A stretch of 64,000 bases of DNA from Rhodanobacteraceae bacterium (GTDB lineage: Bacteria > Pseudomonadota > Gammaproteobacteria > Xanthomonadales > SZUA-5): positions 496,001 to 560,000 of the forward strand of contig JADJPR010000001.1 of the NCBI GenBank assembly GCA_016713135.1. The letters are read 5' to 3'. Numbering within the stretch: position 1 is the stretch's first letter; each line of letters begins with the position of its first letter. The notes beneath the pieces are model-generated. The model saw nothing but the letters and a program-made list of their open reading frames with translations. It did not search any database and was not told the origin of the DNA. This document shows positions 1 through 9,350 of this stretch, piece by piece. Made by a program: the position numbers and the translations under genes.

Positions 1-1
1 G

Positions 2-1378
2 TTCCCGGGCTTCGGCTACGATCACCGGCGGCAGATCGTGGACCGCAACGAACGGCGCAAGCGCGGCCTGGGCGAACCCCGGCGCATGCCGAAGCTGGAG
101 GACGTCGCTGCGCGCGGCAGCACCTACATCAGCGACGATGCCGACTGGATCGAATTCGCCACCAGCGTATGCACCGCGCCAGACCAGATCGCGCTGGCGC
201 CGGGCTACCTGGTGCGCGAGTTCCAGCGCGACGGCCGGCGCTGCTTCGAGTACGCGATGGACCGGCCGATGCTGCCCTTCTTCGCATATCTCTCGGCGCG
301 TTGGCAGGTGCGCCGCGATGCCTGGAAGGACATCCCGATCGAGGTCTATTACGACGCCGCGCACCCCTACAACGTGGAGCGCATGATCGAAGGGGTCAAG
401 GACTCGCTGGACTATTTCACCGCTGAGTTCTCGCCCTACCAGCACCGCCAGGTGCGCATCCTCGAGTTCCCGCGCTACGCGCGCTTCGCGCAGAGCTTCG
501 CCAACACCATCCCGTTCTCCGAATCGAGCGGGTTCATTGCCGATTTGCGCGATGCGCAGGCACTGGACTACGTCTACTACGTCACCGCACACGAAGTCGC
601 GCACCAGTGGTGGGCGCACCAGGTGATCGGCGCCAACCAGCAGGGCTCCACCATGCTCAGCGAATCGCTCTCACAGTATTCGGCGCTGATGGTGATGGAG
701 CGCAAGTACGGCCGCGCGAAGATGCGCAAGTTCCTGCGCTACGAACTCGACAACTACCTGTCCAACCGCGGCGGCGAGGTGGTCGAGGAGCTGCCGTTGT
801 ACCGCGTCGAGAACCAGCCCTACATTCATTACCGCAAGGGCTCGCTGGTGTTCTACCGCCTGCGCGAGGAGATCGGCGAGGCCGCGCTGAACCGGGCGCT
901 GGCGCGCCTCCTCCGGGACAAGGCCTTCCAGCAGCCGCCCTACACCAACTCGTTGGAATTGCTCGACTACATCCGTGCCGAGGCGGGCCCGCAGCATGCG
1001 GAGCTGATCGCCGACCTGTTCGAGAAGATCAGCTTCTACGACAACCGCGTCCTGGCGGCGACCGCGAGCCGACGCGGCGATGGCAAGTACGTGCTCAACC
1101 TGGAACTCAAGGCCTCCAAGCTGTACTCCGACGGCCTCGGCAAGGAGACCGCGGGCGCGCTCGATGACTGGATCGAGATCGGTGTGTTCGCCCGCGAGCC
1201 CGGCGCGGATGAGTCCGACGAAAAGGTCCTGCTGCTCGAGCGCAGGCGCGTGCGCGAGGGCGAGCTCAAGGTCGAGCTGGTGGTCGACGAACTGCCCTAC
1301 GAGGCCGGTATCGACCCCTACAACAAGCTGATCGACCGGGTGCCTGCGGACAATCGCAAGCGAGTGGAGCTGCGTTGA
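2..1378 (+). CDS. M1-family aminopeptidase domain, C-terminal part of an ABC permease/peptidase fusion (5' truncated by window edge)
   Basis: The reading frame is open from the first complete codon at base 2, so the true start lies outside the window. The zinc-peptidase signature HEVAH is encoded at 590-604 and the third ligand Glu follows 20 residues later (SESLSQYSAL), as in the M1-like domain fused to ABC-2 type permeases (whole proteins about 1,200 aa). Only the peptidase half is visible; the membrane permease part is expected upstream. The C-terminal portion after the metal site is beta-rich and charged. A convergent gene follows 43 bases downstream. The family is usually encoded beside an ABC ATPase, which would be outside the window. 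The substrate is unknown. Confidence 0.8.
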   Translation, partial: FPGFGYDHRRQIVDRNERRKRGLGEPRRMPKLEDVAARGSTYISDDADWIEFATSVCTAPDQIALAPGYLVREFQRDGRRCFEYAMDRPMLPFFAYLSARWQVRRDAWKDIPIEVYYDAAHPYNVERMIEGVKDSLDYFTAEFSPYQHRQVRILEFPRYARFAQSFANTIPFSESSGFIADLRDAQALDYVYYVTAHEVAHQWWAHQVIGANQQGSTMLSESLSQYSALMVMERKYGRAKMRKFLRYELDNYLSNRGGEVVEELPLYRVENQPYIHYRKGSLVFYRLREEIGEAALNRALARLLRDKAFQQPPYTNSLELLDYIRAEAGPQHAELIADLFEKISFYDNRVLAATASRRGDGKYVLNLELKASKLYSDGLGKETAGALDDWIEIGVFAREPGADESDEKVLLLERRRVREGELKVELVVDELPYEAGIDPYNKLIDRVPADNRKRVELR

Positions 1379-1421
1379 GGTGGGTCCCGGCGCGCGGCCC
1401 AGGGAACACTTCAGAGGTTCC

Positions 1422-2213
1422 CTAGCGCTCCGCGCCTTCCCAATCCTTCAGGTTGTAGTTCTTCAGGATCTCAGCGAGCTTGCCGCTGGCGCGCAGTTGC
1501 GCGGTGCCCTTGCCGAACATGTCGGCATAGGCGCGTCCGCGCGGATCCGCCGGGGTGCAGGCGATGTAGACCTCCTCGGGCTCGCCGGTCTCGCCCAGCG
1601 AGATCACCCGGCCGGGTTCCATCTTGGCCTGCTCCAGCGCGTAGGCGAGCACATTGCGGTCTTCGATGATGGTGTCCACCCGCCGCCCGATCAGGCGGGC
1701 GAGCAGGCGCACGATGCCGCGACCCACCGCCGGGACCACCTCGAGCCGGTTCGCGTCCCCCTTGTGCTGCTCGATGTAGGCATCCAGCTCATCGCCGTAG
1801 CTGTATTCCTCGAGGATGCCGATCTTGACCGTGTCCAGGCTGGCGACGCCGTCGAAGCGCCATTTCTGCTCGGCCAGGCCCCAGAACACGTTGCCCGACG
1901 GGCCCCAGCCCACATCGGGGAACTCGAATCCTTCGGCATCGGACTTGTAGGCGCCGACCACGCAGTCGGCGCTGCCGGAGCGCACCACGTCGAGCGCATT
2001 GGCCCAGGGCATGGTGCGGTACTGAATCGTGTGGCCGTTGGCCTCGGCGATCGCCTTCGCCATGTCGACCATGTAGCCGCCGGGGTTCATCTCGGAGCCG
2101 CCACTGTAGGGCAGCCAGGGATCTGCGCGGATGCGGATCTCGTCCGCGAGCAGCGGAGTGCTCGCCAGCAGCGAGCCCAATACCATCCAGCGTGCGACGC
2201 GACCTTGCAGCAT
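1422..2213 (-). CDS. Periplasmic solute-binding protein, SBP_bac_3 type
   Basis: A 263-aa protein with a cleavable signal peptide (hydrophobic stretch ending SLLASTPLLADE) followed by a type-3 extracellular solute-binding domain. This family binds amino acids or other small polar solutes in the periplasm. Features of the fold are the N-terminal RADPWLPYSG strand, the GYMVDMAKAIAEANG helix and SGSADCVVGAYKSD. An in-frame ATG 43 codons upstream is possible, but the start at 2213 is preferred because a run of six Gs precedes it at ribosome-binding distance and the signal peptide begins there. No permease or ATPase neighbour is present, so it may be an orphan or stand-alone sensor-like SBP. It is divergent from the TetR gene. 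Confidence 0.8.
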   Translation of the reverse strand: MLQGRVARWMVLGSLLASTPLLADEIRIRADPWLPYSGGSEMNPGGYMVDMAKAIAEANGHTIQYRTMPWANALDVVRSGSADCVVGAYKSDAEGFEFPDVGWGPSGNVFWGLAEQKWRFDGVASLDTVKIGILEEYSYGDELDAYIEQHKGDANRLEVVPAVGRGIVRLLARLIGRRVDTIIEDRNVLAYALEQAKMEPGRVISLGETGEPEEVYIACTPADPRGRAYADMFGKGTAQLRASGKLAEILKNYNLKDWEGAER

Positions 2214-2414
2214 GGCGCAACCCCCCGAATCCGCATGGCGATCAGGCATGCCTGCCGGGTACGGCGACAGGCGGTTGCCCCGAGCATAACCTGTTTGCGA
2301 TTCCACACCAGCTATCGAAAGTGTGACTTGACGGGTCGCCACCCCGGTGGGGAACGGCCGCGACGAATGACTTTCGGCAGCTTGTCCTCAAGGCCGATGC
2401 GGAGCAGTATTCCG

Positions 2415-2432
2415 ATACAGAACGTTCTGTAT
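2415..2432. promoter_or_regulatory. Perfect 18-bp palindrome, probable TetR operator
   Basis: ATACAGAACGTTCTGTAT is a perfect inverted repeat ending 10 bases before the ATG of the TetR-family gene at 2443. Position and symmetry fit an autoregulatory operator for the adjacent regulator. It could also influence the divergent solute-binding gene. No second copy was seen immediately upstream of the efflux adaptor, so control of the pump would be by read-through from this promoter. Confidence 0.75.
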
Positions 2433-2442
2433 AGAAATAGCC

Positions 2443-3045
2443 ATGTCCAGGCCACCGAGAGCGCGCAAGAAGGTACTCGATGCCGCCGAGCGCATCGTCA
2501 AGGCGCGCGGAGCAGCCAACCTGACCTTCGAGGAACTGGTCCAGGAAAGCGGAATCTCGCGCGGCGGCATCACCTACCACTTCGCCACCAAGGACGAATT
2601 GCTGCGCGCGCTGATCGAGCGCGACCTGGAGCAGGGCAAGGCCGAGGAAGCGAGGTTCCGTACTGCCGCGGGCGACGGCCCAGCCGCCGAGCTGATCGCC
2701 CAGATCCGCGCCTGGAGCCAGCCGGACGCCGATCGCAAGCGCTTTGTTGCCGGCATGCTGAGCGCAGTCGCGCACGATCCGGGCTTGCTCGATCCGATCC
2801 GCTGCCATCATCAGGCCGAGTGCGCGGGCCGCACCTGGGACGAGGCCGGCATCCGCGTCGCCATCCTCAAGCTGGCGGCTGCGGGCATGTTCTGGAGTGA
2901 ATTCTTCGGCTGCAGCGAAGTGCCGTCCGAACAGCGTCCGCGCGTGATCGCGGAGCTGGGCGCGCCAGTGGACCTGGCGTGGGTGCCCGCCACGCCCGCG
3001 CCGCTCGCACCGGTCCCCGCGCCACGGGCGCGCGCACGCCGCTGA
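2443..3045 (+). CDS. TetR-family transcriptional repressor of the efflux operon
   Basis: A 200-aa protein with an N-terminal TetR helix-turn-helix (residues about 8-55: VLDAAERIVKARGAANLTF then GISRGGITYHFATKDELL) and a poorly conserved ligand-binding C-terminal domain ending in a Pro/Ala/Arg-rich tail. It lies 52 bases upstream of, and in the same direction as, an RND efflux adaptor gene, the usual arrangement for a local repressor of multidrug efflux. The perfect palindrome just before its start is the likely binding site. The inducer cannot be predicted. Confidence 0.88.
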   Translation: MSRPPRARKKVLDAAERIVKARGAANLTFEELVQESGISRGGITYHFATKDELLRALIERDLEQGKAEEARFRTAAGDGPAAELIAQIRAWSQPDADRKRFVAGMLSAVAHDPGLLDPIRCHHQAECAGRTWDEAGIRVAILKLAAAGMFWSEFFGCSEVPSEQRPRVIAELGAPVDLAWVPATPAPLAPVPAPRARARR

Positions 3046-3097
3046 GCACCTCGGCGTCACCCATTCCAATCGATACGCATACCACGAAGAACACACC

Positions 3098-4265
3098 ATG
3101 ACCCGGATCCTGAAACCCGCTGTCCTGATCGCCGCATCATTGCTCGCCGCCTGCGGCGGGAGCGGCGGCCCGCCCGAGGGCGGCATGCAGATGCCGCCGA
3201 CCCCGGTCAATGTCGCCGAGGTGGTCAACCGCCCGGTGACCGAATGGGACGAGTTCAACGGCCGCTTCGTGGCCGTCGAGCGGGTCGACATCCGCCCACG
3301 CATCCAGGGCTACATCACGCGCATCGCCTTCACCGAGGGCGCCGAGGTGGCCAAGGGCGATCTGCTGGTGGAGATCGACGACCGCGAGTACCGCGCCGCG
3401 CTTGCCCGCGCCGAGGCCGAGGTCAAGCGCGCGCAGACTCGCGTGGTGCGCGCCGAGCGCGACATCGAGCGCGGGCGCAAGCTGGTCGCGGCCAAGGCGA
3501 TGTCCACCGAGGAATGGGACCAGCGCGAGGCCGAGCTGGCGCAGGCCAAGGCCGATGTCGCCGCGATGCAGGCCGCCGCGGCGCAGGCGCGCCTCAACGT
3601 CGACTTCACCCGGGTCACCGCGCCGATCAGCGGGCGTGTGGGCGCGGCGATGATCACCACCGGCAACCTGGTCGATCCCAGCGCGCTGCTCACGACGATG
3701 GTCTCGCTCGACCCGATCCAGGTCTATTTCGAGGGCGACGAACGCCCCTTCCCTGCGCACCCAGGGCGAGGGCAAGGTGATCGGCCGCGCGGTGCGCATC
3801 GGCCTGGCCAACGAGCAAGGTTACCCGCACGAGGGCGTGCTCGACTTCGTCGACAACCAGTTGGATCCGTCCAGCGGCACGATCCGTGCGCGCGCTGAAC
3901 TGGCCAACCCGGAACGCCGCTACACGCCGGGGCTGTTCGCGCGGGTGCAGCTGACCGGCGGCGCCGAGCGCCAGGCCCTGCTGATCCACGACCAGGCCGT
4001 GCTCACCGACCAGGACCGCAAGTACGTCTACGTGGTCGGCGAGGGCAACAGCGCGCAGCGCAAGGATGTGGTCCTCGGCGGCAGCGTGGACGGCTTGCGC
4101 ATTGTCGAATCCGGCCTCGCCGCGGGCGACCGAGTGGTGGTCAACGGCATGAAGAAAATCTTCTTCCCCGGCGCCCCGCTGCAGCCGGTGGAGGTGCCGA
4201 TGGACGCGCCGAACACGGTGGTGGAGCAGGCGGCGGCGCAGGGTGCGCAGGCGGGTGGGATGTGA
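3098..4265 (+). pseudogene. RND efflux periplasmic adaptor (MexA/AcrA-like lipoprotein), frameshifted
   Basis: The N-terminal part (3098 to about 3755) encodes a lipoprotein signal with lipobox LLAAC near residue 19, the first half of the lipoyl/barrel-sandwich domain, an alpha-hairpin and the conserved DPIQVYFEGDER strand. The rest of the adaptor (VIGRAVRIGLANEQGYPHEG through NGMKKIFFPG) continues in the +1-shifted frame from about 3760. Removing one C from the CCC at 3751-3753 restores a continuous protein (RPFLRTQGEGK across the joint). It should dock the inner-membrane pump to the outer-membrane channel encoded next. Either the gene is broken or the extra C is a sequence error; strong conservation on both sides favours a recent or technical lesion. 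Confidence 0.85.
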
Positions 4266-4275
4266 AGTGCCAGAA

Positions 4276-4424
4276 GCGGGGCAGGGGTCAGGGGGCAGGG
4301 GACCTGCCGGGCGGCTTCGGTCCCGGCGCGCGAGGTGCGCTGGCTTGCATCGCCCGAAATCGAATCGCCTCAAGGTCTGATGGGGCCGCGCAGCAGGTCC
4401 CCTGCCCCCTGACCCCCGCCCCGC
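4276..4424. repeat. Intergenic inverted repeat, G-rich family B (copy 1)
   Basis: Two 31-base arms (4276-4306 and 4394-4424) are reverse complements with a single mismatch. The arms are made of repeats of the unit GGGGCAGG or similar, with an 87-base loop. The left arm is preceded by AGAAGCG. It begins 11 bases after the adaptor stop codon and lies before the RND pump gene, so it would form a long hairpin in the operon transcript. Confidence 0.85.
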
Positions 4425-4461
4425 TCTTGCGCCGCTGAGCCCCACGACATCGAGTCCCCCA

Positions 4462-7400
4462 ATGGCCCACGCCGACTTTTCCAAGATTTTCGTCGACCGC
4501 CCGATCCTCGCGGCGGTGCTGTCGTTGCTGGTGTTTCTCGCCGGCGCGGTGGCGATTCCGAACCTGCCGATCAGCGAGTACCCGGATGTGGTGCCGCCGT
4601 CGGTGCAGGTGACCGCGATCTACCCGGGCGCCAATCCCAAGACCATCGCCGAGACCGTCGCCGCGCCGATCGAGGAGGCGGTCAACGGCGTAGAAGGCAT
4701 GATCTACATGAAGTCCACCGCGGGCTCCGACGGCACCATGCTGCTGACGGTGACCTTCCGCGGCGGCACCGACATCGACCTCGCCACGGTGCAGGTGCAG
4801 AACCGCGTCGCGCAGGCCTTGCCGCGCCTGCCCGAAAGCGTGCGCCAGCTCGGCGTGACCACCGTGAAGTCCTCGCCGAACCTGACCATGGTGGTGCACG
4901 TCACCAGCCCGGACCAGCGCTACGACGGCCTGTACCTGTCGAACTTCGCGAACTTGCGGGTGCGCGATGAGCTGGCGCGCATCGAAGGCGTCGGCCAGGC
5001 GATTGCCTTCGGCGCCGGCAATTACTCGATGCGCGTGTGGATCGATCCGGACAAGGCCGCGGCGCGCGAGCTGACCGCCGGCGACATCATCGGCGCCATC
5101 CGCGAGCAGAACCTGGAGGTCTCCGCCGGCACCATCGGCGGGCCGCCGCATCCGGACAGCGCGATGCAGTTCTCGATCAATGCGCAGGGTCGCTTGAACA
5201 CGGTCGAGGAATTCGGCGAGATCGTGCTCAAGGCGGGCCGGCAGGGCGAGATCACGCGGCTGAGGGATGTCGCGCGGATCGAGCTCGGCTCGAACAGCTA
5301 CACGATCAATTCGCTGCTGAACAACCAGAACGCCGCGGCGATCGTGATCTTCGAGGCGCCGGGCGCGAACACCATCGAACTCTCGGATGCCATCCGCGCC
5401 AAGATGGCCGAACTGCAGAAGGGCTTTCCGCAGGGCGTCGAGTGGAGCGTGATGTACGACCCGACGGTGTTCGTGCGCCAGTCGATCAAGTCGGTCGTGA
5501 CCACCTTGCTGGAAGCGGTGGCGCTGGTGGTGCTGGTGGTGGTGGTGTTCCTGCAGACCTGGCGTGCATCGATCATCCCGCTGCTGGCGGTGCCGGTCAG
5601 CGTGATCGGCACCTTCGCGGTACTCTGGCTGCTCGGCTACTCGATCAACGTGCTGACCCTGTTCGGCCTGGTGCTGGCGATCGGCATCGTGGTCGACGAC
5701 GCGATCGTGGTGGTCGAGAACGTCGAGCGCCACATCGAGGACGGCATGACGCCGCGCGATGCCGCGCACAAGGCGATGCAGGAGGTCTCCGGGCCGATCG
5801 TCGCGATCTCGCTGGTGCTCGCCAGCGTGTTCGTGCCGCTGGCCTTCATCGGCGGCGTGTCCGGCCAGTTCTACAGCCAGTTCGCGATCACCATCGCCGC
5901 TTCGGTGCTGATCAGCGCTTTCAACTCGTTGACCCTGTCCCCGGCGTTGTCGGCAGTACTGTTGCAACCGCGCGGCGCGCGCAAGGACGCCCTCGGAAAG
6001 CTCATCGAACGCGTGTTCGGCCGCTTCTTCGGCTGGTTCAACGCGCGCTTCAAGCGCGCCAGCGGGCGCTATTCCGGGCGCATCGGCCACACCATCGCGC
6101 GTGCGCCGCGGCTGATGGTGGTCTACGGTTTGCTGATCGGCCTGACCGCCTATGCCTTCACCCTGGTGCCGTCCGGCTTCATCCCGACCCAGGACAAGCA
6201 ATACCTGTTCGCCGCGCTGCAGTTGCCCGAGGGCGCCACGCTCAAGCGCACCGAGGCGGCGATGCGCCGGATGGGCGAGATGGCGCTGGCCACGCCGGGG
6301 GTGGAGAGCGTGGTCCAGTTTCCGGGCCTGAATGCGGTGCACTTCGTCAACACCAGCAATGCCGGGCTGATGTTCGTCGGCATCACGCCGCAGAACGAGC
6401 GCGACATCAGCGCGGCCGAGATCGCAGGCATGCTGAACGGCCAGTTCTCGCAGATCCAGGACGGCCTGGCCTTCGCCCTGCTGCCGCCGCCGGTGCTCGG
6501 CCTGGGCAATTCGGCGGGCGTGGAAACCTATGTGCAGGACCGCAGCGCGGCCGGTTATGGCGAGCTCAACAACCAGGTGCAGGCGCTGTCCGGCGCGCTG
6601 CGCGGCACGCCCGGTTTTGATCCTTACGCGGTGTTCTCCTCCTTCCAGGCGAATGTGCCGCAGCTGGATGCCAGCGTCGACCGCATCAAGGCCAAGGAGC
6701 AGGGCCTGGCGCTGACCGAGATCTACACCGCGTTGCAGGTCTACCTCGGCTCCGCCTACGTCAACGACTTCAACCTGTTCGGACGCACCTACAGCGTCTA
6801 TGCGCAGGCCGACGCGGACTTCCGCGACCAGGTCGAGGACATCTCGCGGATCAAGGTACGCAACGCGGCCGGGCAGATGGTGCCGATTGGCTCGCTGGTG
6901 GAGGTGACCCCGAGCTTCGGTCCGGACCCGGTGGTGCGCTACAACGGCTATCCGGCGGCCGATTTGCAGGCCGGCATCAACCCGGCGCTGATGTCGAGCC
7001 AGCAGGCCATCGCACAGATCAAGACCATGGCCGCCGGGATGTTGCCGCAGGGCATGCAGATCGAATGGACCGGCCTCACCTTCCAGGAGGCCACCCAGGG
7101 CTCGCTGGCGCTGCTGGTGTTCCCCTTGTGCGTGCTGCTGGTCTACATGGTGCTGGCGGCGCTGTACGAGAGCTGGACCCTGCCGCTGGCGGTGATCCTG
7201 ATCGTGCCGATGTGCCTGCTGAGCGCCATCGGCGGCATCTGGCTGCTGAACTTCATCAGCGGGACCTGGTTCGGCATTTCGATCGGCATGGGCTGGATCC
7301 TGCCGCCGCCAATGAGCGTGCCGCCGACCTTCATCGACAACAACATCTTCACCCAGATAGGACTGGTCGTGCTGATGGGCCTGGCGTGCAAGAACGCGAT

Positions 7401-7713
7401 CCTGATCGTCGAGTTCGCGCGCGACCTGGAAGAGGAGGGCATGGGCATCGTCGACGCCGCGATCGAAGCCTGCCATTTGCGCCTGCGCCCGATCCTGATG
7501 ACCAGCTTCGCCTTCATCATGGGCGTGCTGCCATTGGTCTTCGCCAGCGGCGCCGGCGCCGAAGTGCGTCACGTCATGGGTGTCACCGTGTTCGCCGGCA
7601 TGCTCGGCGTGACCTTCTTCGGCCTGTTCTTCACCCCGGTGTTTTATGTGGTGTTGCGCAAGTGGGCGGAGCGCGGCGCAGCACCGGCGCGGGCGGAGGT
7701 GGGTCATGGCTGA
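4462..7713 (+). CDS. RND multidrug efflux pump, HAE1 family inner-membrane transporter
   Basis: A 1,083-aa proton-driven transporter that captures substrates from the periplasm and membrane and exports them through the adaptor and outer-membrane channel. It starts FSKIFVDRPILAAVLS (TM1), carries the proton-relay pair Asp412-Asp413 in GIVVDDAIVVVENVE (TM4) and Lys977 in LACKNAILIVEF (TM10). Two large periplasmic loops lie between TM1-2 and TM7-8. It is about 35 residues longer than AcrB/MexB. Most of the excess is a Gly/Pro-rich stretch just before TM10 (ISGTWFGISIGMGW then PPPMSVPPTF). The stop overlaps the start of the next gene by 8 bases. Confidence 0.93.
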   Translation: MAHADFSKIFVDRPILAAVLSLLVFLAGAVAIPNLPISEYPDVVPPSVQVTAIYPGANPKTIAETVAAPIEEAVNGVEGMIYMKSTAGSDGTMLLTVTFRGGTDIDLATVQVQNRVAQALPRLPESVRQLGVTTVKSSPNLTMVVHVTSPDQRYDGLYLSNFANLRVRDELARIEGVGQAIAFGAGNYSMRVWIDPDKAAARELTAGDIIGAIREQNLEVSAGTIGGPPHPDSAMQFSINAQGRLNTVEEFGEIVLKAGRQGEITRLRDVARIELGSNSYTINSLLNNQNAAAIVIFEAPGANTIELSDAIRAKMAELQKGFPQGVEWSVMYDPTVFVRQSIKSVVTTLLEAVALVVLVVVVFLQTWRASIIPLLAVPVSVIGTFAVLWLLGYSINVLTLFGLVLAIGIVVDDAIVVVENVERHIEDGMTPRDAAHKAMQEVSGPIVAISLVLASVFVPLAFIGGVSGQFYSQFAITIAASVLISAFNSLTLSPALSAVLLQPRGARKDALGKLIERVFGRFFGWFNARFKRASGRYSGRIGHTIARAPRLMVVYGLLIGLTAYAFTLVPSGFIPTQDKQYLFAALQLPEGATLKRTEAAMRRMGEMALATPGVESVVQFPGLNAVHFVNTSNAGLMFVGITPQNERDISAAEIAGMLNGQFSQIQDGLAFALLPPPVLGLGNSAGVETYVQDRSAAGYGELNNQVQALSGALRGTPGFDPYAVFSSFQANVPQLDASVDRIKAKEQGLALTEIYTALQVYLGSAYVNDFNLFGRTYSVYAQADADFRDQVEDISRIKVRNAAGQMVPIGSLVEVTPSFGPDPVVRYNGYPAADLQAGINPALMSSQQAIAQIKTMAAGMLPQGMQIEWTGLTFQEATQGSLALLVFPLCVLLVYMVLAALYESWTLPLAVILIVPMCLLSAIGGIWLLNFISGTWFGISIGMGWILPPPMSVPPTFIDNNIFTQIGLVVLMGLACKNAILIVEFARDLEEEGMGIVDAAIEACHLRLRPILMTSFAFIMGVLPLVFASGAGAEVRHVMGVTVFAGMLGVTFFGLFFTPVFYVVLRKWAERGAAPARAEVGHG

Positions 7714-9277
7714 GCTACGCGCTGGAAACGGCTTTCCGGTGAAGAGCATGGGTCCGCAAAGGACGCAAAGGACGCAAAGAGAGCAGCAGCGCATGGATAA
7801 CTTACCGAGTCCGCCAGTCGATCGCCGGGGACGCTTTTCCTTTGCGTTCTTTGCGTCCTTTGCGGACAAAAAGAGCAGCCCGGCCCGGGCACTGGGGCTG
7901 GGACTTGCATCGCTCGTCCTCGCCGCCTGCAACGTCGGCCCCGAATACGTGCGTCCGGATGCGGACATCGCGCCGCGCTTCGACCAGGCGCAGGCTGAGG
8001 CCTTCCCGCACACGGCGGTCGGTACGCAGGTGTGGAAGTCCTTCAACGAGCCGGAGCTGGATGCGCTGATCGCGCGGGCGCTCGCGGCCAACACTTCGAT
8101 CGCGCAGGCGCTGGCGCGGCTGGACGAGACGCGTTCGCTGGCCGGCCTGAGCTTCTACAGCCTGTTCCCGACGACCACGTCGGGTGCCGATGCCGAGCGC
8201 AGCGATCCGTCGGGCGAGGACCCGTTCATCCCGGCCGACCAGCAGCGCACCGACACCTACCGCGCCGGCTTCGACCTCTCCTGGGAGATCGATCTGTTCG
8301 GTTCGCTCAGGCGCCAGAGCGAGGCGATCTACCGCGAGGTGGATGCGCGCTCGGCGGCGCTGGATGCGATGCGGCTGTCGGTGGTGGCCGAGACCGCGCA
8401 GGCCTACTTCGCCTGGCGCGGTGCGCAGGCGCGCCTCGCGGTGCAGCAGCGCAACCTGGCCAACCTGAGCGAAAACCTCGACATCCTGCGCAAGCAGCTG
8501 GACGCCGGCCGCGGCACCGAGCTGGACGTGGCGCGCGCCAATGCGCTCGGCCTGTCGGTGGCGGCGCAGGTGCCGCTGACCCGGGCCGAGGTGGTGCGCC
8601 AGGAGCAGCGCCTGGCGGTGCTCACGGCGCAACCGGTGGCCAGCCTGCGCAAGCAACTGGCGCCGACCAAGGCGCTGCCCCAACTGCCGGCGATGGTGCC
8701 GGTGGGCACGCCGGAGCAATGGCTGGCGCGTCGGCCGGATGTGCGCGAAGCCGATCGCACGCTGGCTGCCGAGGTCTCGCGCATCGGCGTCGAAACCGCC
8801 GAGTTCTATCCCAAGCTGACCCTGCTCGGCGGCTTCGGCGCCACCGCGCAGTCCTTGCGCAATCTCGGCGACAGCGAGGCGCAGCGCTGGCGCTTCGGGC
8901 CGTCGCTGAGCTGGAGCTTCCTCGACTTCGGCCGGGTGCGCCAGCGCGTGCTGGCGCAGCGCGCACGCGCCGACGGCGCGATCGCCGCCTACCAGGAAGC
9001 CTGGCTCAAGGCGCTGGAGGAGACCGAAAACGCGATGGCCGGCTACCGCGCGGCGAACGAATCGGCGCAGGCGCTGGAACTGGCGGTCAGCGAAAGCCGC
9101 AAGGCGGCGGACCTGGCGCGCCTGCGTTTTGACGCCGGTGCCAGCGACTACCTCGCAGTGCTCGACGCAGAGCGTTCCCTGCTCGATTTCGAGGATCGCC
9201 TGGCCGAGGCCAGCACCCGCCGCGCGACCACCCTGGCGGCGCTGTACAAGGCGCTCGCGGGGGATTTCGCGCAGTAG
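7706..9277 (+). CDS. Outer-membrane efflux lipoprotein (NodT/OprM family) with an abnormally long leader
   Basis: The TolC-like channel of the tripartite pump. The mature part begins at the lipobox LVLAAC (Cys75 from the chosen start), followed by NVGPEYVRP and duplicated outer-membrane efflux protein repeats. The start at 7706 has a near-perfect ribosome-binding site (GGAGGT, 5 bases away) and overlaps the pump stop. The leader before the hydrophobic signal segment is about 58 residues because a family-A inverted repeat (7752-7867) is read through, giving low-complexity peptides such as QRTQRTQR and FAFFASFA. An alternative ATG at 7793 shortens but does not avoid this. The coding frame through the repeat is open. 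Confidence 0.9.
   Translation: MAELRAGNGFPVKSMGPQRTQRTQREQQRMDNLPSPPVDRRGRFSFAFFASFADKKSSPARALGLGLASLVLAACNVGPEYVRPDADIAPRFDQAQAEAFPHTAVGTQVWKSFNEPELDALIARALAANTSIAQALARLDETRSLAGLSFYSLFPTTTSGADAERSDPSGEDPFIPADQQRTDTYRAGFDLSWEIDLFGSLRRQSEAIYREVDARSAALDAMRLSVVAETAQAYFAWRGAQARLAVQQRNLANLSENLDILRKQLDAGRGTELDVARANALGLSVAAQVPLTRAEVVRQEQRLAVLTAQPVASLRKQLAPTKALPQLPAMVPVGTPEQWLARRPDVREADRTLAAEVSRIGVETAEFYPKLTLLGGFGATAQSLRNLGDSEAQRWRFGPSLSWSFLDFGRVRQRVLAQRARADGAIAAYQEAWLKALEETENAMAGYRAANESAQALELAVSESRKAADLARLRFDAGASDYLAVLDAERSLLDFEDRLAEASTRRATTLAALYKALAGDFAQ
7752..7867. repeat. Inverted repeat, family A (GCAAAGGAC tandem arms), copy 1
   Basis: The left arm at 7752-7779 consists of a tandem nonamer GCAAAGGAC. 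The right arm at 7840-7867 is its reverse complement with one mismatch. The loop is 60 bases. It starts 39 bases downstream of the RND pump stop codon and lies inside the 5' coding part of the outer-membrane lipoprotein gene. Further copies of the same unit are at 13537 and 33730. Confidence 0.9.
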
Positions 9278-9350
9278 CGGCGCGGCGCGCACTGGCCGCG
9301 CGCGCACCATCGTGGCAATGTCGACGCAGCACGGCAGCGGTGGAGGCGAG

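Noticed and set aside
3750..3780. Programmed frameshift in the adaptor gene
   Set aside because: No slippery heptamer or downstream structure typical of programmed shifting; a one-base insertion explains it better.
4288..8094. A very long minus-strand open frame (over 1,200 codons) across the RND pump region
   Set aside because: It is antisense to conserved pump and lipoprotein genes, is His/Gln/Arg-rich and resembles no protein. Long antisense frames are expected at this GC content.
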